Assembly: GCA_029259595.1 (NCBI GenBank)
Contig: JAJDEW010000111.1
Coordinates: 1-64,000, forward strand
Reading direction: 5' to 3'
From: Planctomycetota bacterium
GTDB lineage: Bacteria; Planctomycetota; UBA1135; GCA-002686595
Length of the DNA stretch: 64,000 nucleotides
This document shows, in pieces, positions 35,168 to 44,576 of this stretch (its first letter is position 1; the number at the start of each line of letters is the position of its first letter). A model generated the notes under the pieces. It had not been told where the DNA came from. It saw nothing but the letters and a program-made list of their open reading frames with translations, and did not search any database. Position numbers and translations under genes: made by a program.

Positions 35168-36488
35168 GGGCCCGCGCGATGGCCGCGCGCTCGGAACGTC
35201 CGGGGAATTCCGCCAGGTAGCCCGCGAGGAACGGCGCGCGCGCCTCGTCGCCGGGCAGTGCACCTCCGAGGATCCGGAAGCGAACGGCCTCGTCGGCCTC
35301 CTCTCCGAAGCCGGCCTGGAGCACGCGCGCTGGCGGTGCGAGGTAGAGGCGCTCTCCGCTCGCGACGATGTCCCCGTGCGCGAGGGGCTCCAGATCGAGA
35401 CCGCGATCGTGCAGGCGACCGAGCAGGGCGCCGAACGGACGGGCGAGGCGGGCCGGGAGCGGCCCTCCTTGCCAGCCGTCGAAGGCTTCGATCTCGGCCA
35501 CGTCGGTCGTCGCGAAGGCGGCCCAGGGAGTGCTGGACTCGGTCAGCAGGATCGGCTCGAGGACGCGAACGCCGTGCTCGAAGAGCCGGCCCGCGTTGCG
35601 CCAGCGCCGGCGAAGCTCGCTCTTGGAGCCGCGCAGTACCAGGTGGCGCCCGTCCTCGGCGGGTGCGACCGGTCCGGCGAGGGCCCGGACGCGTTCTCCG
35701 GACAGGCTGCGTCGGACGAAGAAGGGGGCGTCGCGCAGCAGTTCGACGTGCCGGCACAGGCTGGAAGCGCGCAGCCACCTGCCCTCGCCCGCAGCGATCT
35801 TCTCGCGTCGCAGGCTCCGCCCGCGTCGGGCGAGCGTCGCCGGGTCCAGACGCGCGGGCCAGTCGCCGCGTTCGCTTCTGAGCTCGCGTCCCAGGGCCGC
35901 ACGGAACGCGAGCAGCCCGCGTAGGAGGCTCGCGACCGGCAGGAGCTCGCGCAAATCGGCCGCCGCTTGCAGCAGGACACGCTCGAGCTCGCGTTTCGAA
36001 ACGCGACGGACGAGCCGAGCGCCGTGAAAGTCGATCCAGACGAAGTTCCCGTCCCCGTCGACGAGGACGTTCTTCGTGTGCAGGTCCGGGTGGACGACCC
36101 CGGCTTCGAGCAGGCGCGCGAGATCGCGCCCGAGCCGTTCGATGGCCGTGAGCCCGGGACCGCGTGCTTTTCGTGTCTGGCGCAGGAAGTCCTCGAGCGG
36201 TCGCGCCTCGGGCACGAGCTCCATGCGCACGACCCACTCCCCGTCCCGCTCGAAGACATCGATGGGCCGGGGAACGCGCAAGCCCTTCGCGTGCAGCCTG
36301 CGCAGGACCTGATACTCGTTGCGGGCCCGCGCGCCGTCGCGCGCCGCCTGGAAGCGTCCCGGGTGGTGGAAGCGCTTGAGGACGAAGCGGGGCGAGAAGC
36401 CGTCCTCCGGAAGCTCGATCTCGACGGTGCGCGCAGAGCTCGCCTTCAGCGTTTTCGTCGGTCGTCGCACGTCGGATCGATGGGGCAA
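35157..36488 (-). CDS. Kinase-like protein with a second, degenerate kinase half
   Basis: 443 aa. The N-terminal half is an aminoglycoside/LPS-kinase-type fold: FVLKRFHHPGRF (Lys38), VVHPDLHTKNVLV (His133, Asp135, Asn140) and VWIDFHGARL (Asp153). The C-terminal half (about 250-443) looks like a second copy with weak landmarks: LLGRLHDRGLDLEPLAHGDI, then GERLYLAPP in place of the metal Asp. It may therefore be an active kinase fused to a pseudokinase. Likely substrate is an envelope sugar or lipid. The start appears to be TTG 36488; a minus-strand TAAGAT box lies at 36507-36512. Confidence 0.65.
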   Translation of the reverse strand: MPHRSDVRRPTKTLKASSARTVEIELPEDGFSPRFVLKRFHHPGRFQAARDGARARNEYQVLRRLHAKGLRVPRPIDVFERDGEWVVRMELVPEARPLEDFLRQTRKARGPGLTAIERLGRDLARLLEAGVVHPDLHTKNVLVDGDGNFVWIDFHGARLVRRVSKRELERVLLQAAADLRELLPVASLLRGLLAFRAALGRELRSERGDWPARLDPATLARRGRSLRREKIAAGEGRWLRASSLCRHVELLRDAPFFVRRSLSGERVRALAGPVAPAEDGRHLVLRGSKSELRRRWRNAGRLFEHGVRVLEPILLTESSTPWAAFATTDVAEIEAFDGWQGGPLPARLARPFGALLGRLHDRGLDLEPLAHGDIVASGERLYLAPPARVLQAGFGEEADEAVRFRILGGALPGDEARAPFLAGYLAEFPGRSERAAIARALSR

Positions 36489-36745
36489 GGCCGTGTTCGC
36501 GGGAGGATCTTAGCAGGCCGTCGCGAATCCGGTCCGGCGCGCCGCAAGTGAGCGCGAGTCCAGGCTCGCCACACCGCATCCGCACCGACGCTGGACGGAC
36601 GGCCAGCGCCCCGCAAGGACCGGGGAGCCGCCTTTCCCTTTTCGCGATCGAGCGCCGTGGACCTTGAGCGCTCGTCCCGAAACCCGGTCGCGGCCCGGCC
36701 GCGCCTGGCGTCGGTTTTGGAACGTGCTCCGCGCTCCGATCTCCG

Positions 36746-36751
36746 TAGAAT
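36746..36751 (+). promoter_or_regulatory. -10 box TAGAAT before lptF
   Basis: TAGAAT ends 7 bases before the GTG at 36759, so the transcript is predicted to begin at the start codon. TTGGAA at 36718-36723 is spaced 22 bases away, too far for a good -35. Confidence 0.5.
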
Positions 36752-36758
36752 CCGCCCT

Positions 36759-37829
36759 GTGACGCTGCAGCTCTATGTCCTGCGGCAGCTCCTCGTGTCG
36801 CTCGGGTTCGCGCTCGGCGGGATCGGGATGCTCGTCCTGCCGACGATCGCGATCCAGGCGATCCACAAGCTGGGGGGCGTCAGCCTCCGGGCCGTGGCCG
36901 ATTACATGCCGCTCGTGCTGATCGAGCTCGTGCCCTACCTCCTGCCGATGGCCTTCCTCCTGGCCGTCGTGTCGACCTACGGGCGCCTGGCCGCGGACAA
37001 CGAGCTGACCGCGATCCGCATGGCCGGCTTCGCGCCGGGCTGGCTCCTGGTCCCGGGCTTGTTCCTGGCGGTGCCGCTCGCCGTCGGTACCGATTGGCTC
37101 TTGACCCGCGTTTCGCCCGAGAGCAAGTACCAGCGCCGCGACTTCGTCCGGCAGGCGAAGGAGGAGTTCTTCCGCACCTCGCGCGGGAAGACGGAATTCG
37201 ACGTCGGGAGCTTCTACTTCAAGGCGGATCGCCGCGATCCGAAGCGCGACAACGTGTTCTACGAAGTGATCATGAACGCCCCGCGCGAAGAGGACGGCGA
37301 GGACCGGATGCTGATCGCGGACGTGGCGATCTTCGACTTCGACGATGCGACGATCCACGCGCGCTTCCAGAACGTCCAGTTCTTGACGAGCAACGCGAAT
37401 CCGAACGCCGAGGAGCTCACCTACACCATCCCGTTCGACACGATCCAGAAGCGCGACGAGAAGGACCGCAAGAAGCCCAAGTACATGTCCAACTCCGAGA
37501 TCCGGACGTTGCTCCGCTCGGAAGGACTCGCGACCGAGGAACGCGAGGAGTTCGTGTACTACATCCACCAGCGCCATGCGCTGGCGGCGACCTACCTCGT
37601 GTTCCTGATCCTCGGCGTGCCCACGGGCATCTTCCTGCGAAGCGGCACGCAGCTCGGAGCCTTCTCCGGAGCGATCGGGTACGCCTTCTTGTACTACGTC
37701 CTGGCCTTGCGCCTCGGAAAGGAGCTGGCGGCCTTCGGCTCGATGCCCGCCGGCCTGGCGGCCTGGGCGACGGACGCGCTCTTCCTCCTGGTCGGTCTCG
37801 TCCTCTGCGTGCGCGTGCTCTGGAAATGA
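36759..37829 (+). CDS. lptF: LPS export permease LptF
   Basis: 356-aa inner-membrane permease of the LptB2FG transporter, which extracts LPS from the inner membrane. Transmembrane segments occur near residues 8-30 (VSLGFALGGIGMLVLPTIA), 47-72, 85-105, and three near the C-terminus (about 275-355), separated by a large periplasmic jelly-roll domain (about 115-265). GTG 36759 is used: it gives the typical TLQLYVLRQLL N-terminus and lies just after a -10 box; an upstream in-frame extension lacks membrane character. Overlaps lptG by ATGA. Confidence 0.88.
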   Translation: MTLQLYVLRQLLVSLGFALGGIGMLVLPTIAIQAIHKLGGVSLRAVADYMPLVLIELVPYLLPMAFLLAVVSTYGRLAADNELTAIRMAGFAPGWLLVPGLFLAVPLAVGTDWLLTRVSPESKYQRRDFVRQAKEEFFRTSRGKTEFDVGSFYFKADRRDPKRDNVFYEVIMNAPREEDGEDRMLIADVAIFDFDDATIHARFQNVQFLTSNANPNAEELTYTIPFDTIQKRDEKDRKKPKYMSNSEIRTLLRSEGLATEEREEFVYYIHQRHALAATYLVFLILGVPTGIFLRSGTQLGAFSGAIGYAFLYYVLALRLGKELAAFGSMPAGLAAWATDALFLLVGLVLCVRVLWK

Positions 37830-38935
37830 GTCGCCTCCGGGTCCTGGGCCGCATCGACCGCTACGTCGCGCGCCTCTTCGTCCTGTCCTACCTGACGGCC
37901 TTCTTTCTGGTCGTCGGGCTCTTCCTGATCCTGGACATGGCGACGAAGCTGGACGACTACCTGCAGCCGGGCGCGGACGGTACGTCGCCGCCGCTGTGGA
38001 TGGTGGCGCACTTCTACCTGCTCGAAGTGCCGTTCCTGTACCTGCAGATGTCGCCCTTCGTGACGCTGGTGGCCGGTCTCTTCACCACGGCCAGGTTGGC
38101 CAAGGCGAACGAGATCGTCGCGGTCCTGAACGCCGGCGTGAGCGCGCGTCGCTTGCTGGCGCCGGTCTTCCTCGGGGCGGGCCTGCTGGCCCTCGGAATG
38201 GTCGGCTTGCGGGAGTGGGCCACGGCCGAGCTCGGCCGCCAACGGGACGTGCTCCAGGACCAGCTCCTCGAGCGCCGCGAGCGACCGGTCTACTCCCACT
38301 TCTGGATCCGCGACACCGCCGGCCGGAAGCTGCGGCTGCAGCTCTTCCAACCTGCCATCGAAGCGGGAGACGTCGCGCGCTTCGAGCTCATGTCCTCGAG
38401 CTATCGCGAGGGGCGGCGCTGGATCGTCGTAACCGCAGACGCGGGCACGTGGAATCCCGAGCTCGGCGTCTGGGAGCTCGAGCGTGGCCTGCGCGTCGAA
38501 GACACGCCCGACGAGCGCAAGACCGAGGAGGTCAGCGTCCTCACGGACGTCGACTTCACGCCCGCGGACGTCGAGCTGGCTTACCGCGGGCGGGAGCGTC
38601 CGGAGGGCCTCTCGCTCGACGAGCTGCGCTTGCTGCTCGCGCGCGAGCCCTCGAGCGCGACGCTGCGGACCCTGTTTCACTACAACATGACCTTCCCCCT
38701 GGCAGGGCTCGTGCTGCTGCTCGTGGGCCTGCCGTTTCTCGTCGGCCAGGAGCGCGGTCGTGCCGTCGAGCGCATCGCCAAGGGCTTCTTTCTGTGTCTC
38801 GTGTACTTCGGTGTCGATTTCGTCTCGCGGACCCTGGGCATGCAGGGCGAGCTGGGGCCGATCCACGCGGGTTGGCTCCCGATCGTCGTCTTCGGGAGCC
38901 TCGGGCTGGTGCTGTTCGCGGGAATGAAGAGCTGA
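37826..38935 (+). CDS. lptG: LPS export permease LptG
   Basis: 369-aa second permease subunit of LptB2FG. The N-terminus IDRYVARLFVLSYLTAFF matches the YjgP/YjgQ family, and NEIVAVLNAGVSARRLL carries the coupling-helix region that contacts LptB. A periplasmic domain (about 130-270) and three C-terminal membrane helices (FPLAGLVLLLVGLPFLVG and following) complete the fold. Start ATG overlaps the lptF stop. lptB, lptA and lptC are not nearby. Confidence 0.88.
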   Translation: MSRLRVLGRIDRYVARLFVLSYLTAFFLVVGLFLILDMATKLDDYLQPGADGTSPPLWMVAHFYLLEVPFLYLQMSPFVTLVAGLFTTARLAKANEIVAVLNAGVSARRLLAPVFLGAGLLALGMVGLREWATAELGRQRDVLQDQLLERRERPVYSHFWIRDTAGRKLRLQLFQPAIEAGDVARFELMSSSYREGRRWIVVTADAGTWNPELGVWELERGLRVEDTPDERKTEEVSVLTDVDFTPADVELAYRGRERPEGLSLDELRLLLAREPSSATLRTLFHYNMTFPLAGLVLLLVGLPFLVGQERGRAVERIAKGFFLCLVYFGVDFVSRTLGMQGELGPIHAGWLPIVVFGSLGLVLFAGMKS

Positions 38936-38945
38936 CGGGTCGAAT

Positions 38946-38962
38946 CGAGCCCGCGGGGCTCG
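38946..38962 (+). terminator. Hairpin after lptG
   Basis: Perfect 7-bp stem CGAGCCC / GGGCTCG with a GCG loop, 11 bases after the lptG stop. No T-run; in a GC-rich genome it could still pause or stop RNA polymerase. Confidence 0.4.
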
Positions 38963-39155
38963 CGCAGGCCTCCGAGGGCTTTGCGGGGGCTCCGGACGCG
39001 TTCCGCCGGTCCCGGCCGACCCTGGTAGCACGAATTCCGCTCCGCTATGGTTCGCGCGGGAAGAATGGCCGATGAAAGGCGTCCACCGCAGCCATCGATA
39101 GCCTTCGGTGCGGTGCCGATTCTCGCCGCGTCCGCCCGGCCCCACCAAGAGCTCC

Positions 39156-40490
39156 ATGCAGTCCCAGCGCCGCACGATCGCCCTCGCCGCCCTCCTGACC
39201 CTGTTCGCGGGGGCCTGCCAGTCGAACCGTCAGATCAAGGACTCCACCTGGTTGATCCGCCATGGCCGCTTCGGCGAGGCCGTCGAGGTCGCCCGCGAGA
39301 ACCTGGCCCGCAATCCCGATGACGCCCAGCGGCAAACGATCCTGCGGGAGGCTGAGGTGGCCCAGATCCTGCACCAGGGCCGCACGGCGATCTTCGCGGG
39401 CGACAGCGAGCAGGCCCTGGCCATCTTCGAGGCGGCCTACCAGGTCGATCCCGAGAGCACGGTGGTCTGGACCTGGCTCCTGAAGACGCGCCGGCAGCTC
39501 GCGGTCGAGTCGCTCGACCTGGCCCACGAGCTGGCCTCGAGCCACGAAGCGCTCGACCAGGCTCTGGAGGCCTACGAGCGTGCCCTCGACTACGAACCGG
39601 ACCGGGACTCCGAGGTCGCGAAGGAGGCGCTCTCGGGCGCGAGCCGCGTGCTCTTGCTCAAGAACTACCGGATGGGGCTCTCGAAGAGCTACTACGACGA
39701 GGGCTTGCGCGCGTTCCGCGACTACCGCCTGCACCCGTCACGCCGCGGCTTCTCGATCTCCGACGCCATCGGCGATGGGGCGCTCGACGCTTCGCAGCGA
39801 CTCCAACGCGTCGATGGCCAGCTGGCCGAGGAGCGCGTCGCGCAGGCTCAGGAGCTCGAGCAGCAGGGCCTCTTCTATGCGGCCGCCAACGAGTTCCGGA
39901 TGGCGCTCTTGATCGAGCCCGGACACGTGGTCGCGAAGGAGGGCTTCAACAGGCTCGATCGGGAGGTGCGCGCCAACCGCGCCCTGACGAAGGCCGAGAT
40001 GGACATCCGTCGCGGTGACTTCGATCTCGGGGAACAGAACATCGAGGCCGGCGAGATCCTCACGGAGGCCCAGCAGGACGAGGTGGGCCGGATGAAGGCG
40101 GCCATCGAAGAGGCACGGCTCCTGGAATTGTACGAAGCGGCGCGCACGCTCGAACGCGACTACAAGTATCGCGAAGCCGTGGCGGCCTACGACGAGCTGC
40201 TGGCGAAGACGGAGTTCTTCGAGGACGCGATCGCCCGCCGCCAGACGGTCCTGTGGCTGATCGAAAGCGCCGAGGAGCTCTACGCCAAGGCGCTCGAAGC
40301 CGATAGCGATGACGAGGCCTACAACCATCTGTGGGAGATCCACGAATTGCTGTGGCCCGAGTACAAGGACGTCGAGGCACGGCTCGAGGCGATCCAGAAG
40401 CGGCGGGAAGCGGAGAAGAAGAAGACGCCCGTGCTCGAGGGGAGCGTTCCGGACCCTGCCGCCGGCGATCGCCCCGGCGAGGGCAGCTGA
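39156..40490 (+). CDS. TPR-repeat lipoprotein
   Basis: 444 aa. The signal peptide ends in a lipobox LFAGAC (Cys21), so the protein is lipid-anchored in the envelope. The rest is helical with repeated TPR-like units: HGRFGEAVEVARENLARNPD, GDSEQALAIFEAAYQVDPES, YFYAANEF-type and YREAVAAYDELLAKT segments. It probably scaffolds an envelope complex; no enzymatic motif is seen. ATG 39156 is chosen because it starts the signal peptide directly; the frame is open 16 codons upstream. The 220 bases before it hold only the lptG hairpin. Confidence 0.75.
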   Translation: MQSQRRTIALAALLTLFAGACQSNRQIKDSTWLIRHGRFGEAVEVARENLARNPDDAQRQTILREAEVAQILHQGRTAIFAGDSEQALAIFEAAYQVDPESTVVWTWLLKTRRQLAVESLDLAHELASSHEALDQALEAYERALDYEPDRDSEVAKEALSGASRVLLLKNYRMGLSKSYYDEGLRAFRDYRLHPSRRGFSISDAIGDGALDASQRLQRVDGQLAEERVAQAQELEQQGLFYAAANEFRMALLIEPGHVVAKEGFNRLDREVRANRALTKAEMDIRRGDFDLGEQNIEAGEILTEAQQDEVGRMKAAIEEARLLELYEAARTLERDYKYREAVAAYDELLAKTEFFEDAIARRQTVLWLIESAEELYAKALEADSDDEAYNHLWEIHELLWPEYKDVEARLEAIQKRREAEKKKTPVLEGSVPDPAAGDRPGEGS

Positions 40491-40500
40491 ACCGCTCGCC

Positions 40501-41208
40501 TCAGGCGGCCTCGCGCGCCCCGAAGGCGCGCGCGAAGCCCACGGCGGAGGCCAGGGCGCAGGCCGTGAGCAAGAGCGGCGAGACCTCCCCGAAGCGGCCG
40601 CGCCAGACCACGAGCCCCCAGTAGACATAGGGCCCCCAGGCCGTGGTGGCGAAGACGAGCCAGCGTCCGCTGCGTCCGAAGGCCCACGGGGGCTCGTCCA
40701 GCGTGGTTTCGGCCCCCGGGGGCGTCTGCGCGTCGATGCGATCCAGCTCCGCGGCGACCCGATCCACGAGCCTCTGGTTGTCGCGCAGGGTGCGGTACTC
40801 GATCCCGAACGCGAACAGGTTCAAGAGCACCGCCGCGACGGCGATCAGCATGTGCACTTCGATCGGCACACCGATGTAGCGGCCGTGACCGAGCACGGCC
40901 GTCGCGACCGCGAAGAAGGCCGAGAAGATCGCGAGCGGGTAGGCCGACTTGCGCGTGAAGAAGACGTTGAGCTCTGCGAGGAACTCGCTCCCGAGCGGAC
41001 GGCTCTCGGCCGCGGATCGCAGGATGCGCCCCGTCACGATCATGAACATGATCAGGAGCGTGTGGACGGCGACGCAGTAGATCGAAGTGAAGAGCCCCAG
41101 AACGAGGTGGGTCTGACTGCCGTCATGGAAGGCGCCGGTCCACGACGTGGCGAAGAGCGCGAGGGGGGCGAGGAGGGCGAGCCCCGTGAAGTAGTGGATC
41201 ATCCGCAT
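40501..41208 (-). CDS. Multi-pass membrane protein, unknown
   Basis: 235 aa with hydrophobic segments near residues 6-24, 33-60, 90-110 and 117-135, and two near the C-terminus (about 186-228). A polar stretch (LRDNQRLVDRVAAELDRID) lies in the middle. His residues in TSIYCVAVHTLLIM and PIEVHMLIAV are within helices and could bind metal or haem, but no family is recognised. It converges on the TPR lipoprotein gene with a 10-base gap. A second ATG two codons later (41202) is equally possible. Confidence 0.6.
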   Translation of the reverse strand: MRMIHYFTGLALLAPLALFATSWTGAFHDGSQTHLVLGLFTSIYCVAVHTLLIMFMIVTGRILRSAAESRPLGSEFLAELNVFFTRKSAYPLAIFSAFFAVATAVLGHGRYIGVPIEVHMLIAVAAVLLNLFAFGIEYRTLRDNQRLVDRVAAELDRIDAQTPPGAETTLDEPPWAFGRSGRWLVFATTAWGPYVYWGLVVWRGRFGEVSPLLLTACALASAVGFARAFGAREAA

Positions 41209-41299
41209 GGCGCTGCTTCGGGAGTTCAGTGTCCCGCTTCCGAGCGCACGGTGCACGCCTGACTTCGCGCTCGCCTGCGATCGTGCTCGAGCTGCCGAC

Positions 41300-42379
41300 T
41301 CATGTCGGTGTCGCCTCGAGCGCCGCTCGGACCTCGGACGCCTGGAGTTCGGAGAGGCAGACCGGCCCGTTCGGATGCGTGCAACGACGTGCGAGGCACG
41401 GCGCGCAGGCCAGCTCGATGCCGGCGCGCAGGACACGGTGGGGGCCAGAGCCTTCGAGGGGCCAGGGCCCGGTCCGCGCGCCGTCCTGCGGGCCTTCGAG
41501 CACGACGACGCGCTGCCCACAGGCCGCCGCAAGGTGCATCGGGCCCGAGTCGCAGGCGGCGAGAGGAAGCCCGCGCTCCCCGGCCGCCGCGAAGAAGCCC
41601 GCCAGTTCGCGCAGACCGTCCTGATCGATCCAATGGTCGCAAGAAGTCCCGTTCAGCTCGGCTTCGAGCTGGCGTCCTTCCTCTCGCTCGGCCGGCCCCG
41701 AGAGCAGCAGGACCGGACGCCCGTCCTCGCGCAGGCTGCGCGCGAGCTCGGCCCAGCGCGCCAGCGGCCAGCCGCGGATGTCCTTCTGGGAGGACAGTTT
41801 CAGGACGACGGCGCGGTCGGCGTCGCCCGGGCTGCGTGCGACGAGCGCGTCGAGACGCGCGTGGCCCGCGGCCAGCTCGTCCGCTCGAACCGCGGGATCG
41901 AGGCGCGCGGAGGTCGCGCCGGAGGCCACGTGCCGCGCCAGTCCGAGCATGCGGTGCATGGCATGGCGGGGGCCGAGGCCAGGAGCGTCGACGGCCGGTG
42001 CGGGATCGTTCAGCACGAGCCCGAAGGGCCGTTCGCGCCATTCCCGACGCGCGAGCCCGGAGCGCCGGCCGGCGCCCGAACACAGGACGACGCCAGCGCT
42101 CTTCGCGTTGCCCTGGGCGTCGACGGCCCAGTCGGCTCCGAAGTCGCGCAGCTCACGCCGCAAGCGCGGCCAGGCGCCGAGGCCGGCTCCCCGTTCGAAG
42201 GTCACGACGCGGGCGAGTCCCGGCAGCCCCGCGAGCAGGCCGGCGAACTCGGGCTGGATCGCCCAGGCGATCTCGGCGCGCGGGTACGCCGCGTGCAGGG
42301 CATGGAAGACCACCAGCGCGTGGACGACGTCACCGAGATGGGAGAGGCGGACCAGCAGGATGCGTTTCGGATCGGACAC
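41300..42379 (-). CDS. Glycosyltransferase family 9 (heptosyltransferase-like)
   Basis: 359 aa. RILLVRLSHLGDVVHALVV at the N-terminus is the GT9 signature, and the C-terminal half has ACDSGPMHLAAACGQRVV, with the GPMHLA donor-binding motif. GT9 enzymes transfer ADP-heptose to LPS inner core on the cytoplasmic face of the inner membrane. A cluster of Cys at the C-terminus (ACAPCLARRCTHP) is also seen in other GT9 proteins. The start is GTG 42379, directly before the GT9 signature. It is divergent from the histidine kinase gene with 49 bases between. Confidence 0.85.
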   Translation of the reverse strand: MSDPKRILLVRLSHLGDVVHALVVFHALHAAYPRAEIAWAIQPEFAGLLAGLPGLARVVTFERGAGLGAWPRLRRELRDFGADWAVDAQGNAKSAGVVLCSGAGRRSGLARREWRERPFGLVLNDPAPAVDAPGLGPRHAMHRMLGLARHVASGATSARLDPAVRADELAAGHARLDALVARSPGDADRAVVLKLSSQKDIRGWPLARWAELARSLREDGRPVLLLSGPAEREEGRQLEAELNGTSCDHWIDQDGLRELAGFFAAAGERGLPLAACDSGPMHLAAACGQRVVVLEGPQDGARTGPWPLEGSGPHRVLRAGIELACAPCLARRCTHPNGPVCLSELQASEVRAALEATPT

Positions 42380-42396
42380 GGGAAGGGCGGCCCGGC

Positions 42397-42406
42397 AGGG
42401 TATCCT
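42397..42406. promoter_or_regulatory. Overlapping divergent -10 boxes
   Basis: TATCCT at 42401-42406 faces the histidine kinase (ATG 22 bases further, GAGGAG ribosome-binding site at 42422-42427). TACCCT on the minus strand (42402 to 42397) faces the GT9 gene. The two boxes share two base pairs, so RNA polymerase may not occupy both at once. Confidence 0.35.
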
Positions 42407-42428
42407 CGCTCGCCCTCGAACGAGGAGC

Positions 42429-44576
42429 ATGTTGCGCCGCATTTCGACCAAGCTCGTCGTGGCCGTTCTCCTGACGGTCGTCCTGCCGTTCGTCGTCTTC
42501 GCCGTTTTCATCAACGAGCAGATGGGCGACCGGCTGACGCGTCATGTCGTCCAGCAGGCCCTGATGGGGCTCGTGAAGGACTTGGGCGGCCAGATCGACT
42601 ATTTCATCGACGAGCGTCACCAGGACCTCGATCTGTGGTCGAACGCTCCGTCGATCAACCTGGCGCTCGACGACGACCTGTTCGAACAGCGCATGCTGGA
42701 GCGGGCGCGGGTCGAGGGCGGCGACCCCGAGTCAGGCGGACCGCCCTGGAGCGCCGCGTCGGTGGCGTTGCTGGCCCGTGGCCGCATGGGCAGCGGCGAC
42801 CTCGACGTCGGATCCCAGGCCCGCGCGCTGTTCACGAGCGAGCTCGACCGCTATGTCGCGCGCAAGGCGGTCTACGACGTGCTGTTGCTCATCGCGGACG
42901 ACGGGCGCCTCGTGACTTGCAGCAGCCGCACGCCCGAGGGCGAGCCGTTGTCGTTCGAGCTCCTCGAGTGCCTGTTCCTGACGGACTTTTCGCGCGAGGA
43001 GTGGTTCCAGCGGACGCTGGACGAAGAGCGCATCATCGGCGTCGATCACCACACCTCGCCCTACCGCATCTACGAGGCACCGCCGGACGAGGACCAGGCC
43101 TGGAACTATCACGTCGGCTTCGCGGCACCCGTGCGCGAGTCGAACAGCGGTGCCGTGCGCGGCGTGCTCTACGGGCTCGTCAACTGGAAGTTCATCCAGG
43201 ACATCGTGGCCGCCCCGGTCGTGAAGGACGCCTTTCGCGGGCTCGTGAAGCCGCCCGAAGAGCCGTCGCCCTATTCGTGGATCTGGGCCTCGGACGGGGA
43301 CACGATCCTCGGGCACCCCAAGCGCTCGCTCTACTACAAGAGCGTCTCGAAGGATCTCGGCTTGCCGCAGATGGTCGAGGCGGTGCGGGAGAACCGCGCG
43401 GGTTGGGGCCTCTATCCCGAGTACACGTTCCTCGGCGAGGAGAAGAACGCGGCCTTCCGCCGCTGTGCGGTCCAGGACGGCTTCTCGTGGGTCGTCGGGG
43501 TCGGGATCGACAACGACGACATCTACGCGACCGCGGAGGAGCTCTCTGACCTGCTCCTCGGGGGGACCGCCTTCGTGCTCGTGATGGCGACGCTGTGGAC
43601 GTTCGTGATCGCGCGACGCACGACCGGTCCGATCCTCGAGCTCCAACGCTATACGCGGCGTGTCGCGGAGGGCGATCTGGACGCTCAGGTCGACATCTCG
43701 TCCCGGGACGAGCTGGGTCACCTGGCGGACGACTTCAACGCCATGACGCGTGAACTCAAGGCGCAACGAGGGCGGCTCGTGAAGGCGGAGAAGGACGCCG
43801 CCTGGCGCGAGATGGCACGCCAGATCGCCCACGACATCAAGAACCCCCTGACGCCGATCAAGCTCTCGCTCGATCTCCTGGAGCGCGTGCGACGCAACGG
43901 CGATCCGAATGCGGACGAGATCCTCGACCGCACGACCGAGTTGATGCAGCGTCAGGTCGAGAACCTGCGCGAGATCGCCGCGGACTTCTACGAGTTCACG
44001 GGAGGTCGCAAGGCCCGCCCGGGGCGGGTGGACGCGGGCGAGCTCCTGGACGAGGTCTTGCACCTCCATGACGCCTGGGCGGTCGAAAAGGGCGTCCAGA
44101 TGCAGCGCGCGGGACGCGGCGGCCTCGTGAACGCGGACGTCGGCAAGCTCCGGCGTGTGCTGGTGAACCTGGTCTCGAACGCCCTCCAAGCGATGCCGAA
44201 CGGCGGAGAGCTCTTCGCGGACGTGGATCCCGAGGGGGACGAGGTCGTGATCCGCATCCGCGATACGGGTACCGGCATTTCCGAGGACGTGCGCGAACAC
44301 TTGTTCGAGCCGTACTTCACGACCAAGGGCGAAGGCACGGGGCTCGGCCTCGCGATCTCGAAGCGCGTCATCGAAGAGCTGCACGGATCGATCACGCTGG
44401 AGCCCGCGCCCTGGGACGAAGCGCGCGAGGGGCGCGGGACCCTCGCGACGGTCCGACTCGAACGGCTGGACGAGACTCCGAGTGCTGCGCCCGGTGAGGT
44501 CCCGACCGAGCCTGGACCGACCGGGCCCGAGCAGGGTTCGGAACAGGTCGACGGCGAGGGCCCCGGGACGTCTTGA
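42429..44576 (+). CDS. Orphan sensor histidine kinase with periplasmic dCache-like domain
   Basis: 715 aa. The N-terminal helix (about 9-27), a large extracytoplasmic sensor domain (about 28-375), a second helix (378-398), and a HAMP linker (TTGPILELQRYTRRVAEGD) are followed by the H-box AWREMARQIAHDIKNPLTP (His468). The ATPase domain shows NALQAMPNGGE, DTGTGISEDV and GEGTGLGLAISKRVIEE. It is NtrY-like in the H-box. No response regulator is next to it. The stop overlaps an epimerase gene (TTGA), so it heads a four-gene operon with carbohydrate enzymes. GAGGAG precedes ATG 42429. Confidence 0.9.
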   Translation: MLRRISTKLVVAVLLTVVLPFVVFAVFINEQMGDRLTRHVVQQALMGLVKDLGGQIDYFIDERHQDLDLWSNAPSINLALDDDLFEQRMLERARVEGGDPESGGPPWSAASVALLARGRMGSGDLDVGSQARALFTSELDRYVARKAVYDVLLLIADDGRLVTCSSRTPEGEPLSFELLECLFLTDFSREEWFQRTLDEERIIGVDHHTSPYRIYEAPPDEDQAWNYHVGFAAPVRESNSGAVRGVLYGLVNWKFIQDIVAAPVVKDAFRGLVKPPEEPSPYSWIWASDGDTILGHPKRSLYYKSVSKDLGLPQMVEAVRENRAGWGLYPEYTFLGEEKNAAFRRCAVQDGFSWVVGVGIDNDDIYATAEELSDLLLGGTAFVLVMATLWTFVIARRTTGPILELQRYTRRVAEGDLDAQVDISSRDELGHLADDFNAMTRELKAQRGRLVKAEKDAAWREMARQIAHDIKNPLTPIKLSLDLLERVRRNGDPNADEILDRTTELMQRQVENLREIAADFYEFTGGRKARPGRVDAGELLDEVLHLHDAWAVEKGVQMQRAGRGGLVNADVGKLRRVLVNLVSNALQAMPNGGELFADVDPEGDEVVIRIRDTGTGISEDVREHLFEPYFTTKGEGTGLGLAISKRVIEELHGSITLEPAPWDEAREGRGTLATVRLERLDETPSAAPGEVPTEPGPTGPEQGSEQVDGEGPGTS

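Noticed and set aside
42732..44384. Minus-strand 550-codon open frame opposite the histidine kinase
   Set aside because: Antisense shadow of a kinase with intact H-box and ATPase motifs.
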